NCBI RefSeq assembly: GCF_033807715.1
Contig: NC_084609.1
Location: 34,272,850 to 34,336,849 of the forward strand
DNA from: Cololabis saira
Lineage: Eukaryota > Chordata > Actinopteri > Beloniformes > Belonidae
Direction: 5' to 3'
Length of the DNA stretch: 64,000 nt
A program made the position numbers and the translations under genes. This document shows positions 43,915 to 57,200 of the stretch, in pieces. Each line of letters opens with the position of its first letter. The stretch's first letter is position 1. The notes under the pieces are model-generated. The model was not told the DNA's origin, made no database searches, and saw only the letters and a program-made list of their open reading frames with translations.

Positions 43915-45245
43915 GAAGGTGTCACCCGTCTATTCAATGACTCAAGTGTTTTGTATTTTTCTCTAACTGAATGTCTCTAGCCCCATGCTCACCTGTGTTT
44001 CTCTCATTCCCCAGAAATACTGGACCTCTCAAGACACCCTCGCCGTCTTCTTCATGACCCCTATCGAGCCTCACATTCCCCACGGACTTGCCCTGGACCT
44101 CTCCCTCGTGCTTTCTGGCCTTTCTACGGCCTGCAAGCAGAACCCTCAACCCCCTTCGTTGGACTTCCAGGCAGACCACTGACTAGGGCCCTCACTTTTC
44201 TTTCTCTGCCTGCACCTTATTACTTGGGATAAATACTTCATCTTTTGGTGCTGCTTCTTTCTTGTTGCGGCTCCAAAATGCAGGTGGAGTTGTAACAATA
44301 CGACACCCTATTCAGGATCTACATAATTGCCACAGATAACTCACAATGTTCAGACTTTGTGTTTTGTAAGATTATGCAAATTAGTGCATATATGAGGTAA
44401 TGCATAATTTGCATACATAAACATAAAATCTCAGAAAACGTGCAATCAATATTTTCTTCGTTTTGAGGTTGGTAATAAACTGGGAAGGTTTCATAGTGAT
44501 ATCTGTATTATATAGTTTTTACCCTATTCAGCTGAAATCCAGGCGAGATTCTGCCTAAAACAACATGCATACACAAAAATGAGTATATCTCAAAAAGTAT
44601 AAGGGCTACAGGCATAAATATGGTACCTGCTGAAAGGTGGGGCCTGGGGGGTGTCAAATGTGGTCCACAAATTAATGTTTATATTATTCAATTACTCTGC
44701 TGTGGAAAGAAACACAACAGAAAAGGTACATTTTGATTTCCGCCTATGAAGTTTTTCTAAAAAGAAGGCTGGAACAGCCTCAGATTTCATCTGGGAAACC
44801 TAAAATACCATTATTTCAGTTCTCCAATATCTGAGGAACATATTAGATTGATTTAGGCAGTCTGAGTAGTCAACAAGTAGTCAACAAGTCCCATAATACC
44901 AAACAAGCACCATACGCCGCTCTCGTATTTTCGCTATAGGGGTCCATATATTAAATGCATGATAACCACCAATAAGCTACCAGTCTGCAAGTGCTATCAT
45001 GCCAAACTGTCAACTAGGGATGTGTAGCAACTCAAAAAAAACATATTAGAAATTGCCCACCTGTTTGATTGCAATTGGTGGTCTGGCTCATGGACTAAAC
45101 TATCTGATTTCCACCGACAGCCTCTTTTGTATTGAAGCTCATCTTCACACACAATTTAACTCCACACAACACACCAGTTTGGAAGAATAGACATGTTGTG
45201 ATCTCTTTTTTGTTCATTGGCAGCCAACATGCATAAAAAGAGGGA
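43915..45245. other. Unassigned DNA
   Basis: No supported gene. Proline-rich open frames near 43,985-44,182 have no motif. Confidence 0.4.
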
Positions 45246-45490
45246 TTGGCTCAAATGACTGATGATTGGTTGAAATGTATGGAGGACAAAAGATTAGTGG
45301 GAGCAGTACTAATAGATTTTAGTGCTGCTTTTGACGTTATTGATCACTGTCTTTTGCTTGAAAAACTCAGAAGTTATGGTTTTAAACCAAATGTATTGTC
45401 CTGGGTGAGAAGTTACTTGAGCTGCAGAAGGCAAAGAGTGTTTTTTAATGGCAGCCTGTCTGGCAGCAAGGAGCTGCACTGTGGGGTACC
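45246..45490 (+). mobile_element. LINE RT fragment
   Basis: Encodes DFSAAFDVIDHCLLLEKL and a later ELHCGVP, matching the fingers/palm of a jockey/RTE-like fish LINE. It breaks before the catalytic YADD. Confidence 0.8.
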
Positions 45491-45654
45491 ACCAGCCCCC
45501 CAGTCTCGCACTCAGAAGGTGTGCCGATTTTTTCCAGTGGCCAGCCGCGGTACTGCAACAAAAAATCCCATGGGGCCCAGAAAGCTTTTTTCCCATAGAC
45601 TGCAATAGTAAAAGAGAAGCCTCTAAAACTGTTCACAGGAGTCCAAGTCCATGA

Positions 45655-46023
45655 CTTAAAAATGATTGGGCCGGAGCTTCGGGAGCTGCGTGCTGGCCTG
45701 CGGTCCCCACCCCTGGTCATCCCGTTGCTGCTTCCACCTGCCTGCTGTGCTGTTGCCGTCCCTGACCCACCAGTCTGGCCCTCGGCAGGAGGGTCCCCCC
45801 TTATGAGCCTGGTCCTGCTCAAGGTTTCTTCCCTCCTAAAGGGGAGTTTTTCCTTGCCACTGTTTGACTTAAGGTTTTTCTCCCACTAGGGGAGTTTTTA
45901 CCTGCCATTGTTTATGTAATAACTGCTCGGGGGTCATGTTCTGGGTATGGGTCTCTGGAAAGCGTCTAGAGACAACTCTGTTGTATTAGACGCTATATAA
46001 ATAAAATTGAATTGAATTGAATT
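45655..46023 (+). mobile_element. LINE 3' tail, plus strand
   Basis: Same tail as at 22.06-22.44 kb, ending TTAGACGCTATATAAATAAA then (TTGAA)n. 5'-truncated. Confidence 0.88.
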
Positions 46024-46540
<517 letters not shown>

Positions 46541-46559
46541 TTCCCATTTATTGCACAGA

Positions 46560-46690
46560 CTGGGCACCCCTGGTCCAGACCTTGATGACGTGCTGATGTC
46601 AACCATTAATTAGAATCAGGTGTGTTAAAGCAGAGAAATATGTAAAACGTGCAGGACACAGGCCCACGAGGACCAGAATTGAGCATCCCT
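46560..46690. mobile_element. hAT MITE relic
   Basis: Contains TTAGAATCAGGTGTGTTAAAGC and GTGCAGGACA, the internal text of the MITE at 8,584. Termini are degraded. Confidence 0.6.
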
Positions 46691-47660
46691 GTCTTATATC
46701 ATGTCGTTTGTGCCAAGGATCTCCGAGGCAAGCATATTTACAAACCCAGGCATTGACATTTTTACGGCTGTTAATTTGAAGTCAGGTTACAGCTTTTTGT
46801 TTTACATGGAAGGACATGCTTAAATAAAAACTGATATTTTATTTGTGTGTGACTCAAAACTGAGGTATGCTATTTCATATTAGATAATGATCACAAATAT
46901 TTTGCACTTGCATAGTCTTTATTTATGGACTTCCAAACAAGATGAAATATGTGCTGTAGTTTATAACGTATTAAGGTGGTGCCAAGAAATCATCCGTCCT
47001 CTCCTAAAGATGAAGAAAGGAAAACAAATCCTGGAAACGGGGACTGGAGTTGGGTCATGTCGACACTGGGTCAACATGTATGTTTTCCCAGGCTCTGATA
47101 TTTCAGTGTGTTCATCAAAATGTGTTTTATGGAGGTTGTTTGGTTTGGCTTAGAATCATTATTAAGTTGATGTTATGAAACATAACTGGCCATTACAGAC
47201 GGAGGGGAGATAAGGAATAAGGGACATCAAATACTTGATGTCCTACAGGCCAGACTGCTTCAACTGTCTTGAGACCCTTTTCCAGAAAACAATGTGCTTT
47301 TTGGCCCAAAAAAAACCCCAAAAGCCTCAACTTTCAGCAAAGTACAGAGGACAAGTTAATATTTTGAGGAACATCTTCTGTTCGTGGCCCAGTGAAGACT
47401 GAGGACACAAACTCATGCATATTGTTTGTCTGAAGTCCACTGGTGGTGTCCAAGCCTCTGATACACACTTGGACAATAAGTGGACTTTTAATAAACGAGG
47501 ACGCGACCATTTACCAGTCTTCAGTGTTTGATGGTAGTCGAAAGTCTATTAGGACGACAAAAGAAAATCAAATGCCTTTAAAACGATTAAGTGATGCATA
47601 ACTGGGATGATGATATATAGATGTCACATCTAAAGAATTTATATTTAAAAAAACTGTCTT
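46690..47660. other. Unassigned DNA
   Basis: No gene. The 88-residue open frame at 46,887-47,153 has no motif or splice context. Confidence 0.4.
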
Positions 47661-47759
47661 CTAAAGCAGGGGTTCTTAACCTTTCTGACCTTGGGGCCCA
47701 ATTTTTTCAGTACAGAGTGGCCCGGGGCCCATTAAATATTAACACTGTATAGCAGGGGT

Positions 47760-48110
<351 letters not shown>

Positions 48111-48436
48111 TTATATTAAAAAAGTACATATTTGCCCATTAACATGTGTAACTTGAATTAAACATATTTTTTTCTCTTAAAAATAAAATAGATTTTATTT
48201 TATTTTTCAAATGCTATCTTATTTTATTTTTTTACCAGCAGTTTGAATTTCCCCTTTTCTTTGTTAATTGCCTCAACACATGTTTATAATAAATGAATAT
48301 AAACACATCTTAACAATTGAACTGTTTTGCAGTTTTTCCTTTCTTCCCCTTAATCTTATGCCCCCACTTTCTGTCGTTCAGTGACAGAACTGAGCTCTAA
48401 CTTCTCCTGCCAGGACTTTAAATCTGGGCTGGATGG

Positions 48437-48552
48437 TGTCAGGATCTCATACACATGTGAAGGTGCTCATTGATGAGCCTGGAACGATATTTAGTTTTAA
48501 TTATGTTAATTGTGGAGAAAGCTGCCTCACAGCTGTATGTGGACCCAAACAT
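48437..48552 (-). pseudogene. hAT transposase dimerisation-domain relic
   Basis: The minus-strand reading starting at 48,552 gives MFGSTYSCEAAFSTINIIK, then a conserved RLINEHLHMCMR and a stop. This is the C-terminal hATC dimerisation region of hAT transposases. It agrees with the ends and target duplication of the surrounding element. Confidence 0.8.
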
Positions 48553-49724
48553 GTTTTAAGATGGTCAGCTTATTTTCTGTGACTTCAGTTCAGACTTGAG
48601 TGGATATGTGTGATGAAAAACTTTGTGTTTTGTTTCAGTGGCGTTTCACTTTCGCACTTTGAACGCCACGGTCTCTGAACATATGAGACAATGGTTTTGT
48701 CCCAGTGTGAAGACTGAACAGGATGAATCTGTCCATTCTGGGTTGAACTTCCCTTTCCACCTGTTACGCTTCTCATCTCTGTAAGAGTCAAGCTAATTAC
48801 TTTATAAGTAACTTACTAAGTTTTATTTACATTAATAAGTTGTCAGGATTGCGCGTGTCGGATTTCATCCGAGCCTGATCAGCTGCGACGAGCACAAGCC
48901 CGCAGCTCTCTGGCCGTGCTGCAGCCGAGTCTTTCTGATGCTTTTGCGAGCCCGAACAACAGTCCAGCCCGCACATCTACATCTACAATCCTTCAGCAGT
49001 AACGACGGAGCCGCCCGAGCGGCAGCCTCAGCCGACCTCCCCGGCCGCGGGGACGCGTCGGGATAAATGATCACGCCGCGCTCGCTCGCTCTGGGCGCAG
49101 ACCCAAGTAATCGATCCCTGATCCTGGCGGATCTAAACGTACTCTGTGCAAAATGAAGGATTTTCTCTATAAATACACACCATTTCTCTTACTATTACAC
49201 GTACATCTAGCTGAGTGTCTTCTTCTCCTCATTTGGTCGGGAGTTGCTATGCAGTCCGGCGGCCCCCGCGGCCCACACGTACAAAACTGATTTTTTTTTC
49301 GCGGCCCACTAGATGGCGCTCGCGGCCCAAGTGTGGGCCGCGGCCCTATGGTTAAGAATCACTGTTCTAAAGGAAATGACTAATAAACAGAAAAGCATTT
49401 ATTTGTGGATTACAATGGTGTTTGCAAAAGAAAGTACGCTAAATAATTTATAAAGCAAAGAACTAAAGTGGCAGAAAGTAAATGAATGAATAGAAATGAG
49501 CTAACAAATATTCTAAGAGTCAAGACAGAATATCATCATGGGATATTGGATAAGAATTAAACTGTTAGAGATGGAAACTACTTAATTCTGTCATTTTTAA
49601 ACATCTTGCCTGTTAAGCTTCCCAAAATGTTTAATTGTGAATGACAAAGATTATAAAATGATTGTGATGACTAATCCTTTTAGTGTTTGTTGTTTTTTCT
49701 GAATATAGGCAAAAAGAAAAAATG

Positions 49725-50520
49725 AATATAGGCAAAGCAAGTTTATTTGTATAACACAATTCAACACAAGGTAATTCAAAGTGCTTTACATCGACATTAA
49801 AAGTGGCAAGACACAATTAAACAGTAAATAACAAATAAAATGAATTATGAGAGAAGGTAAAATAATAAAAAGCAGAAGTTGCTGAAAACTAATGCCAGTA
49901 GAGTACAGCAGGTACATCTCATTCACGGTTTTCAGAAAGTATTTAATTTAAGAGTATGCTTAAATACCAAATAAATGAAATAAAATAAGAAAAGAGGTAA
50001 AATAATAAAAAGCACAAGTTGTTAAAAATAAGGGCAGTAGAGTACAGCAGGTAAGTATTTAATTTAAGAGTACGCTTGAGTAAACAGTAATGTTTTTATC
50101 CTGATTTAAAGGATCTACAGTTGGAGCAGACCTCAGGTCTACAGGAAGTTTGTTCCACCGGTGAGGAGCAGAATAACTGAACGCTGCTGAACCTTGCTTG
50201 GTTCTGGTTCTGGAACCACAACAAACCAGATCCAGATGAACCTCAGGGGTCTGGGAGCTTCATAGGAACTAACAGATCCAGATGAAGCTCAGGGGTCTGG
50301 GAGCTTCATAGGAACTAACAGATCCAGATGAACCTCAGGGGTCTGGGAGCTTCATAGGAACTAACAGATCCAGATGAACCTCAGAGGTCTGGGAGATTCA
50401 TAGGAACTAACAGATCCAGCATGTATTTTGGTCCAAGACCATCCAGCTCTTTGTAGACCAGCAGTAATATTTTAAACTCTGTCCTTTGACTCACTGGAAG
50501 CCAGTGGAGCGATATCATGA
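49725..50520 (-). mobile_element. LINE 3' end, minus strand
   Basis: The minus-strand frame contains SLHWLPVSQRTEFKILLLVY and GLGPKYMLDLLVP, typical of the end of L2-like LINE proteins. It continues into a 3' UTR with CACTTTGAATTACCTTGTG. A 46-bp minisatellite lies inside. Confidence 0.8.
50228..50420. repeat. 46-bp minisatellite, four units
   Basis: AGATCCAGATGAA recurs at 50,228, 50,274, 50,320 and 50,366. It is inside the LINE tail. Confidence 0.9.
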
Positions 50521-50690
50521 CTATAAGACAAGAACCGGCAGAAAGCAAAGCAATTCCTGGATAATAAATCACTCCGCATTCTGTTCTGTTCCCTGGTTTT
50601 GCCTTATTTAAGTTACTTTTTAGAGGTTTGGGGAAATACATATAGAAGCTCGCTGCAACCACTATTTATACTGCAGAAAAGAGCCATAAG

Positions 50691-51022
50691 GCAAGGCAAG
50701 TTTATTTATATAGCACAATTCAACACAAGGTAATTCAAAGTGCTTTACATCAACATTAAGCAACAAGACACATTTAAAACATAAATAACAAATAAAATGA
50801 AATAAAATGATAAGAAAAGAGGTAAAATAAAAGAAAGCACAAGTTGTTAAAAAGTAAAGGCAGTAGAGTACAGCACGTACATATAACATTCTTACAATGG
50901 CAAGAATTATGTTTCTATACGTCAAAACGTACAAAGACTGGGTCAAATACAGTATTACAAAAGTAATCTGTAACAATTCGTACGGTGAATTGAACCAATT
51001 TGACAATTCTATGCCACATTAT
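50691..51022 (-). mobile_element. Nested retroposon with target duplication GCCATAAG
   Basis: Flanked by GCCATAAG (50,683-50,690 and 51,023-51,030). The plus-strand left part is the LINE tail text CAAGTTTATTTATATAGCAC; the right part matches 1,556-1,645. Composition suggests a LINE-tailed SINE-like retroposon inserted on the minus strand. Confidence 0.85.
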
Positions 51023-51488
51023 GCCATAAGGATAATTCATAATGCCGGTTTTCGTGAACACACCAATTAATTATTCTTCAATTCTAAAATAATCAAATTT
51101 TTTGACATAGTGGAATTCAAAACAGCACAATTCATGTATACAGCAAGGAACAACTTATTACCATCTCACTTGCAGGAAATGTTTTATGAGAAGGGAGGTA
51201 CAATTTAAGGGGTAAATTTTAGGACTCGTAGAACACGAACAACAATTAAAAGATTTTCTATATCAGTCAGTGGAGTTAAACTATGGAACAGAATGGATTC
51301 AGAATTAAAACAATGTCCAAACATTAACCAGTTTAAAAACAAATGTAAAAAACATGATTTTCACAAGGTACAAAGAAGAAGGGGTTTAGCGGCCTTTAGG
51401 GGCCTGATATAACACTATTGGGTGAATGGGTAGATTTGTTTATATTTATGTACAGAAATGGGCAGCTAATTATATGTGTATGTATGCA

Positions 51489-51670
<182 letters not shown>

Positions 51671-51699
51671 TATAGAGCAGATGGAGTTACTATAGAGAT

Positions 51700-52462
51700 A
51701 GTGGGGCGGCAGTAGCTCAGGTGGTAGAGTGGGTCGTCCAATGATCGGGAGGTCGGCGGTTCGAATCCCGCTCCATCCCATTTTGCTGTCGTAGTGTTCT
51801 TGGGCAAGACACCTTACCCACCTTGCCCCGTTTGAATGTGTATGGTGGTGGTCGGAGGGGCAGTTTGGCGCGATATGGCAGCCGGCTTCCCTGGGGCAGA
51901 CTGACGGAAGCGTGTATGAATGAATAATGATCTCTGTAAAGCTCTCTGGGTGCCTTGAAGGGCGTGTTGAGAGCCATTGTCACGCAAGTTCCAGCTTCCT
52001 GAGGACCCCTGCAGGGACGAGGACTTGCAGGCGGCTCCAGTCTCATACAGTGCTCGAGACACATTGTCACGCAAGTTCCGACGTCCTGAATCCCTGCTGA
52101 GATGGCACCGTGGAAGTGGCTTTGACTTCCAGCCCTCGCAGAGACGAGGACTGGGTCCACGGAGGATACCATATATGGACTTCCTGACTCCTCAGGGGGT
52201 AGTCCCAAACTGAAAGATCACACCTGACTGTAAATTACTTTTTGTCTCTCACTTGGCTTGTTTATTCCTGTCTTTTGTTGATTGAACTTCTTGTATAAAA
52301 ACCCTGTTGTAGAATCTCTCTGGGTCGGCACACCAACTCAGACACGATCTGTGCTGGTCCTGCTCACCACTGGCTACTGAATAAAACTCATTACTCACAA
52401 GCGGACTTCTGAACTGGTTTTGATAAATTCCTCAACAGGCGCTATATAAATCCAAGTCATTA
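51700..52462 (+). mobile_element. tRNA-derived SINE, split by a solo LTR
   Basis: The head has an A-box-like TAGCTCAGGTGGTAGAG and the B box GGTTCGAATCCC, followed by a body with CCTTGAAGGGCG. The continuation CGCTATATAAATCCAAGTCA is found only after the LTR, at 52,440-52,462. It is a SINE and not a functional tRNA gene. Confidence 0.88.
51965..52437 (+). mobile_element. Solo LTR (473 bp) with target duplication GGCG
   Basis: It starts TGTTGAG and ends CTCAACA. The duplicated target is GGCG (51,961-51,964 and 52,438-52,441). It contains TATAAAAACCC near 52,296, AATAAAACTC near 52,380 and an internal repeat of ATTGTCACGCAAGTTCC. No internal region, so formed by LTR-LTR recombination. Confidence 0.88.
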
Positions 52463-52935
52463 TAGCATGGTGTAAATAAGCATATTTATAGAAATATTTA
52501 TATGTGCATGTGTGTACAATTATATAGAGAAATAGTCAAATATGTGTATATATGTATAGGTAAGGGTGTATGTACAGTGTGTGAGTATAATTATAGTTAG
52601 TTATTATAAATACATGTTAGTAAATGATTAGTGAATGGGGGTAGGATTAAATAAGTTTACACTTATTCCTCTTCCTTTTTGCACATGTAATTAAGATATT
52701 AAGTGTTAAAGTATGAAATTATTTTTGTTTTTTTTCTTTTTGTTTGCTTTGTTTTGTTTTCTTATCTTCTCTTTAATTGTTGTCTTTTACATGTACAAAA
52801 TAAGAATCAAATCAAATGATGTCAGCTGAATTGAGCTGCAGAGAAACAACATGCTGATGTTTACTGTGAAGCTCTGACTGGAAACAGATAGAAGAACAAC
52901 ATGTGGATCCTGGAATAACGGCAGCTTCCACCTTT

Positions 52936-53587
52936 CAGTGGTGGACAGTAACGGAGTAAATTTACTTGAGTACTGTACTTAAGTACATATCCAGAGGATT
53001 TGTACTTTACTTGAGTATTAGATTTCTTTGGTACTTATTACTCTTACTTGAATACATTTCCAAGACAAATATTTTTACTTTTACTCGAGTAAATTTCTAG
53101 GAAGGCTGAAAAGTACTTGTTACTTTCAGGTCTGCTCTTTTTTCTTCTTCCCTAAAATCCTATTGGACACAAGCTGTTTTTGTCAAAGGAGGAGACCTAT
53201 CACAGTGCACGCTCTCCACTGGGATGTACGTAAAGCGGAAATACGTCAAGCCTCCTCAAAACGATACCGCCAAAGTAGCCTGCGTTTGTCAAGACAGAGC
53301 CGCAACAAGTCAAGACAGAGCTGCAACAATTAATTTAGAAAAAATATAGTAATTTACTGATGTGGAAAATAAGAAATTTACTCTTACTCTTACTCTTACT
53401 TTTACTTAAAGTAAATTTAAAAGCATTTACTTTTGGATACTTAAGTACCTTTAAAAGCAAGTACTTTTCTACTCTTACTCGAGTAATATTTTGACTGAGC
53501 TACTTTTACTTGTAACGGAGTAAATTTTGACCAATAGTATTTGTACTCTTACTCAAGTACTGGGGTCGAGTACTCTGTCCACCTCTG
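52936..53587. mobile_element. hAT-type element, absent from the NLR paralogue
   Basis: Ends CAGTGGTGGACAGTAACGG and CTCTGTCCACCTCTG. The target duplication is CCACCTTT (52,928-52,935 and 53,588-53,595). The plus-strand NLR copy has the uninterrupted CCTTTAAAGGTGG at about 24,414. It lies in the 3' UTR region of the intact NLR. No ORF. Confidence 0.92.
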
Positions 53588-53755
53588 CCACCTTTAGGAC
53601 TGGAAGAGGAAGAAGTTTCCAAGGAATCATTCAGAACAGTTTCACCAACATGTGATTCAGGTGTTCTGATGGAAACAGAGACAGACATGTACAGACTCAA
53701 CTCTCTGTCCAACAGAGACAGTTTCTCTGACAGGAGGAGACTCTGGAGACTGAAC

Positions 53756-54282
53756 TCAACACAGAGAAGCTGAAGAACCAGGACCAAACCCGAACCCAGG
53801 ATAGAGAGGTTCAGTGAATGTGGTGTTGAAGGTGTGGAGGTGGATCAGTCTGTCAGGGGAGACGCTGTAGAAGGACAGAGTTCCAGCAGGAACATCCACG
53901 TACACTGCTACTCTGTCAGAGACTGAGGAAGAAGAGGAGGAAGGTGTTACTATGTCATTGTGACAGACACGGTACCCACCATCACCATAAGAGTCCAGTC
54001 TCCAGGAATTATCGTTCCATCCAAACAAACAGTCATCAGAGTTTCCTTTCCTGCTGATTCTTCTGTAACTCACTGATACACAAACTCCTCCTCTCCTCTG
54101 GACCTCCCAGTAACAGCGACCCGTCAGAACTTCGCTACACAGCAGCTGACGCCAGTAATCAAACCTGTCTGGATGATCAGGATATGACTGATCCTCCTTA
54201 ACAAACATCATCTTCCTGTTGTTGTCAGACAGTTTGATGTTGTCGTTGACTGTGTTTGTGTCGATGGTGAGTTGACAGGAAT
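53756..54282 (-). CDS. NLR exon 11: PRY-SPRY (B30.2) domain
   Basis: Codes for residues from about 969 to the stop: [29 protein letters not shown], a serine run, [19 protein letters not shown] and a PGFGFG end. B30.2 domains in TRIMs and fish NLRs bind ligands; here the target is unknown. The exon is uninterrupted. Confidence 0.92.
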
Positions 54283-57200
54283 CTGATGGAGATGACAAAC
54301 AACCCAGCTGCAGTTATTATTGATCTGTCATTGATCATTGATGGACCCATGAATGAGTGATGTGTCAGTGTGAAGATGGTTGAATGTGTGAATGAAATAA
54401 AAACACACTTACACTTCCATGGACCTGGTGTCAACCATCGTTGTCCAGCAGGCTCCACCCTGAAAGGAGGAGGGGGGTCAGACCAGCACAGTCTCTTTCA
54501 GCAAACATGGACATTACATGGCTCTCACAAACTTCCGAACAGTCAAGGGTCTGTTATGGTGTTCCGCAGGGTTCAGTGCTAGGGCCAATCCTTTTCAGTT
54601 TATACATGCAGCCATTGGGAAGTATAATCCAGAATCACGGCATACACTTTCATTGTTATGCTGATGATACGCAGCACTATTTGTCTATGAAGCCGGATGA
54701 AACAGAACCGTTAGTTAAACTTCAGGCATGTCTTAGGGACATCAAGGACTGGATGTCCAGAAATGTCTTGCTTCTAAATTCAGATAAAACAGAGGTTATC
54801 ATTCTTGGTCCAGAGCATCTTAGGAAGGAATTAGATGGTGTTGCGATGGCTTCCAGTGCAACTGTGAGAAACCTTGGTGTTGTTTTTGATCAGGATTTGT
54901 CGTTTAAACCATGTGTTAATCAGGTTTGTAAAATAGCGTTTTTCCATCTCCGTAATATTGCAAAAATTAGGAAAATCCTCTCGCAGAGTGATGCAGAAAA
55001 ACTAGTTCATGCGTTTGTATCTTCTGGACTGGATTACTGTAATGTGTTGTTAGCAGGATGTCCAAGTAATTTGCTGAATAGGCTTCAGCTGATCCAGAAT
55101 GCAGCAGCACGAGTACTGACAGAAATCAGCAGGAGAGACCCCGTCTCTCCAGTGTTAGCGTCACTCAATTGGCTACCTGTAAAATTCAGAATCCAATTTA
55201 AAATTGTATTACTTGCATATAAAGCCCAAAACGGCTTAGCTCTGCAGTATTTACAAAACCTCCCCCCCCCACCTCTGGTCATCCCGCTGCTGCTTCCACA
55301 TGACTGCTGTGTGCTGCTGACGTCCCCGACCCCCCCAGTCTGGCCTTCGGCAGGAGGGTCCCTCCTTATGAGCCTGGTCCTGCTCAAGGTTTCTTCCCTC
55401 CTAAAGTGGAGTTTTTCCTTGCTACTGTTTGGCTTAAGGCTTTTCTCCCACTATGGGAGTTTTTACCTGCCATTGTTTATGTAATAATTGCTCGGGGGTT
55501 TATGTTTATGTTTATGTTTATGTTCTGGATCTCTGGAAAGCGTCTAGAGACAACATCTGTTGTATTAGACGCTATATAAATAAAATTGAATTGAATTGAA
55601 TTGATGAAGGAACAGTCCAACACTTGGACAGATGCACTTGAATGCAGCATCTCTGAAGTCCTGTCCTGTGTTCGTCACCTTCCAGCACAGTTTCAACACA
55701 TTCTTTTCATCTGGTTTCATCTCTGCTGAATCAGCAGCAGGAGGAGACCATGTCATGGATGAGTGAAGGTGCAGCTGTTATTGTGCTGTGACGGGCCTGA
55801 AAACCACACTGCTGTGGTTCTGGGATGTTTACTGGGTCAATAACGGCTCAGAGTTGTGAACTGCATCTATCAGCTCTGCTGCAGCACCAGATGAGCTGCA
55901 GCAGCTCAATCTGCTCAAAGATCTCTGTTCAAAGCCAGAGAGCCACAAAGATGATGTCTACAACTCCACGAAGAGTCCAGCACACTGATGTCCTTCTGTC
56001 TTCCTACCTGAGAGCGTCCAGTCTCCAGCGGGGATCCTTCAGTCTAGACAGAAGCTTCCCTGCTGACTCTCCTGGATGGTTGTAGCTCAGGTCCAGCTCT
56101 CTCAGGTGGGAGGGGTTGGAGCTCAGAGCTGAGACCAGAGAAGCACAGCCTTCCTCTGAGATCAGACAGCCTGACAGCCTGCAGACACACAACACAACAC
56201 ACATGCAGAGACTGAGAGAACTGCTCTGAGACTAAAGCTGACTCTGTCCTCGTGTCCACCTGATGATGGAGCTGAGGGAGAAGTCAGAGGATCAGCAGAA
56301 ACACTGGAATTCACCCTGAATCCAACAAATGTTGCTGAGACGTTTCAGCCTGAACTAAACTTGTGGAGGAACATCAACATACAAAGAGTCCCACTGCTGC
56401 TGAGGCCGACAGCATCCAGATGTGGAGAGAGACGTGTGAAGAGCATCATGTGACCTGAACATGTGACATCACACTCCATGACTGACGTGTCTGTCCTCAA
56501 CACTTCAGTGAGTTTTACAACCAGATAAGCCAGCTGTGTTTAAAGATAACTTTAATGAGCTTCATTTGAGCTGAATAAACATTTAAAGGAGCATGAGGCA
56601 GGATTGAGGCAGGATTTATGAAAAAAATGCGTATACGTTTTAAGTTTTCTAGTAATAATGTCAGATAAAGCGTTCCAAACCAAAAAGAATGAGCCCTCTA
56701 GTGTATCTCTCCGTTTCCTTGAACAGGCTGTGTGCTGCAAAATGTGCTGCAATTTCGGGCCCGAATTTCCTGCGCTGTCCTGCAGATGTGACGTCAAATG
56801 ACGCTTCGCTGTTGGCTGCAGTAACCCCGACGGTCGTCATGGCGCTAATGAGTCTCATTTCTTATTCTTGCCTCAAGCTCCTTTAACTTTCTGACTTTTT
56901 TCTCAACCAACCAGCGTTCGTGTTTCCAGGGACGTTGTTTGGTCTTACATGTTCTGAAGTCTCCAGAAACAATCTGCTGGTTTTCATTCAAAGTCAGATG
57001 ATCAGGAAATGGATCAATGACAGAATATTGATCAGTCCAGCACCTTGTGGAGCTTCAGACACAGACTGAGTCGAGGTTAGAAGAACAGACACTTGCTGAG
57101 GTCATCACCATTTGACAGTTATTGGTGCTCCAGTTTGATCATTTTATGGAAACTAATTCAATATTAAATAGGAAACATTTCAAAGTCTAACATAAACGTC

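Noticed and set aside
51716..51790. tRNA gene
   Set aside because: The A- and B-box text belongs to a SINE head; the body and tail are those of a SINE and the tRNA fold is degenerate.
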